A stretch of 58,282 nt of DNA from Poseidonocella sedimentorum (GTDB taxonomy: Bacteria; Pseudomonadota; Alphaproteobacteria; Rhodobacterales; Rhodobacteraceae), in assembly GCF_900116005.1 (NCBI RefSeq), contig NZ_FOYI01000015.1:1-58282 (forward strand), given 5' to 3'. The notes beneath the pieces were generated by a model. The model ran no database searches. It was not told where the DNA came from and saw only the letters and a list, made by a program, of their open reading frames with translations. The translations under genes and the position numbers were made by a program. Positions within the stretch are counted from its first letter, which is position 1, and each line of letters opens with the position of its first letter. Below are positions 58,038-58,282 of the stretch, piece after piece.

Positions 58038-58282
58038 GGGTCAGGACCCATTGATTTCATTGAGGCGTCATGATTCACCGTCCGAAAACAGAGCGGTGAC
58101 ATGTCTGATCTTTTCTGGTTGAGCGACGCGCAGATGGCGCGCCTGGAGCCTTACTTCCCGAAGTCCCACGGCAAGCCACGCGTCGATGATCGTCGTGTTC
58201 TGAGCGGGATTATCTTCATCAACCGCAATGGGTTGCGTTGGCGGGATGCTCCGAAGGAATATGGCCCTCACAAGACGCTCTA
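58038..58282 (+). mobile_element. IS5-family insertion sequence (IS427-like group), left part
   Basis: The element begins with the inverted-repeat sequence GGGTCAGGACCC at 58038-58049, next to a CTAG or TA target, and the transposase gene follows 51 bases later. The right end lies outside the window. It interrupts the AbiU2-like gene. Confidence 0.8.
58101..58282 (+). CDS. IS5-family transposase, N-terminal part
   Basis: The first 60 residues are visible: MSDLFWLSDAQMARLEPYFP, the basic segment KSHGKPRVDDRRVLSGIIF and NGLRWRDAPKEYGPHKTL, the standard start of orfA in IS5/IS427-type elements. The DDE core is beyond the window edge, so completeness and any programmed frameshift cannot be judged. 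Confidence 0.9.
   Translation, partial: MSDLFWLSDAQMARLEPYFPKSHGKPRVDDRRVLSGIIFINRNGLRWRDAPKEYGPHKTL

Overview
This 58.3 kb window has the gene content of a Rhodobacterales (Roseobacter-group) alphaproteobacterium. The signs are a short HisG with HisZ and HisS, class II ribonucleotide reductase NrdJ, DUF1489, SdhE, an LdtR-type MarR regulator, a DctPQM TRAP transporter and GC-rich core genes. Two regions are ordinary chromosome; several AT-richer patches look transferred.

Left accessory region (about 1-16,080). It opens inside an IS256-family transposase. A minus-strand Tn7-like transposition module follows in the order tnsA, tnsB, tnsC, tniQ, with one-base stop/start overlaps tnsA-tnsB and tnsB-tnsC and a terminator after tniQ. 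Upstream of tnsA lie two unknown genes, a KptA/Tpt1 RNA 2'-phosphotransferase, a small membrane protein, an orphan protein with a type I restriction R-subunit N-terminal nuclease-like domain, a nucleotidyltransferase-like (DUF6932-type) gene overlapping a gene of unknown function, and a complete retron. The retron has an effector with a phosphoribosyltransferase-like motif and winged helix, a msr-msd RNA readable from the sequence, and a YADD reverse transcriptase. The region reads as a mobile defence or RNA-repair island next to nrdJ.

Core region A (16,080-39,130): nrdJ, a DUF1489 gene, an outer-membrane barrel protein, the hisS-hisZ-hisG operon, slyX, monomeric isocitrate dehydrogenase, an SRAP protein, three tandem copies of an unexplained structured repeat, tRNA-Asp, ubiG, prolyl aminopeptidase, a four-gene peptide-type ABC transporter, two tandem palindromes, tRNA-Val, a FadH-like oxidoreductase and a LysR regulator. 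hisS contains an internal AT-rich segment of about 400 bp, as if part of the gene had been replaced by recombination.

Core region B (39,190-58,282): a structured non-coding stretch, ileS, a TRAP operon, a flavin reductase, an ArsC-like protein, cold-shock protein, an aspartate aminotransferase operon, an XRE regulator with sdhE, ldtR, gloA, thyX, an NAD-dependent epimerase and parE. AT-rich genes with HEPN-like features sit directly after thyX and after parE. The second is cut at its 5' end by an IS5-family element that runs off the window.

The strongest find is the retron RNA at about 14,279-14,513. Its a1/a2 arms lie inside the two flanking coding regions, it has a TTAGC priming-site motif, one short stem-loop and one long hairpin. 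Next are the triplicated structured repeat beside tRNA-Asp, the NTase-like gene pair, and the mosaic hisS.
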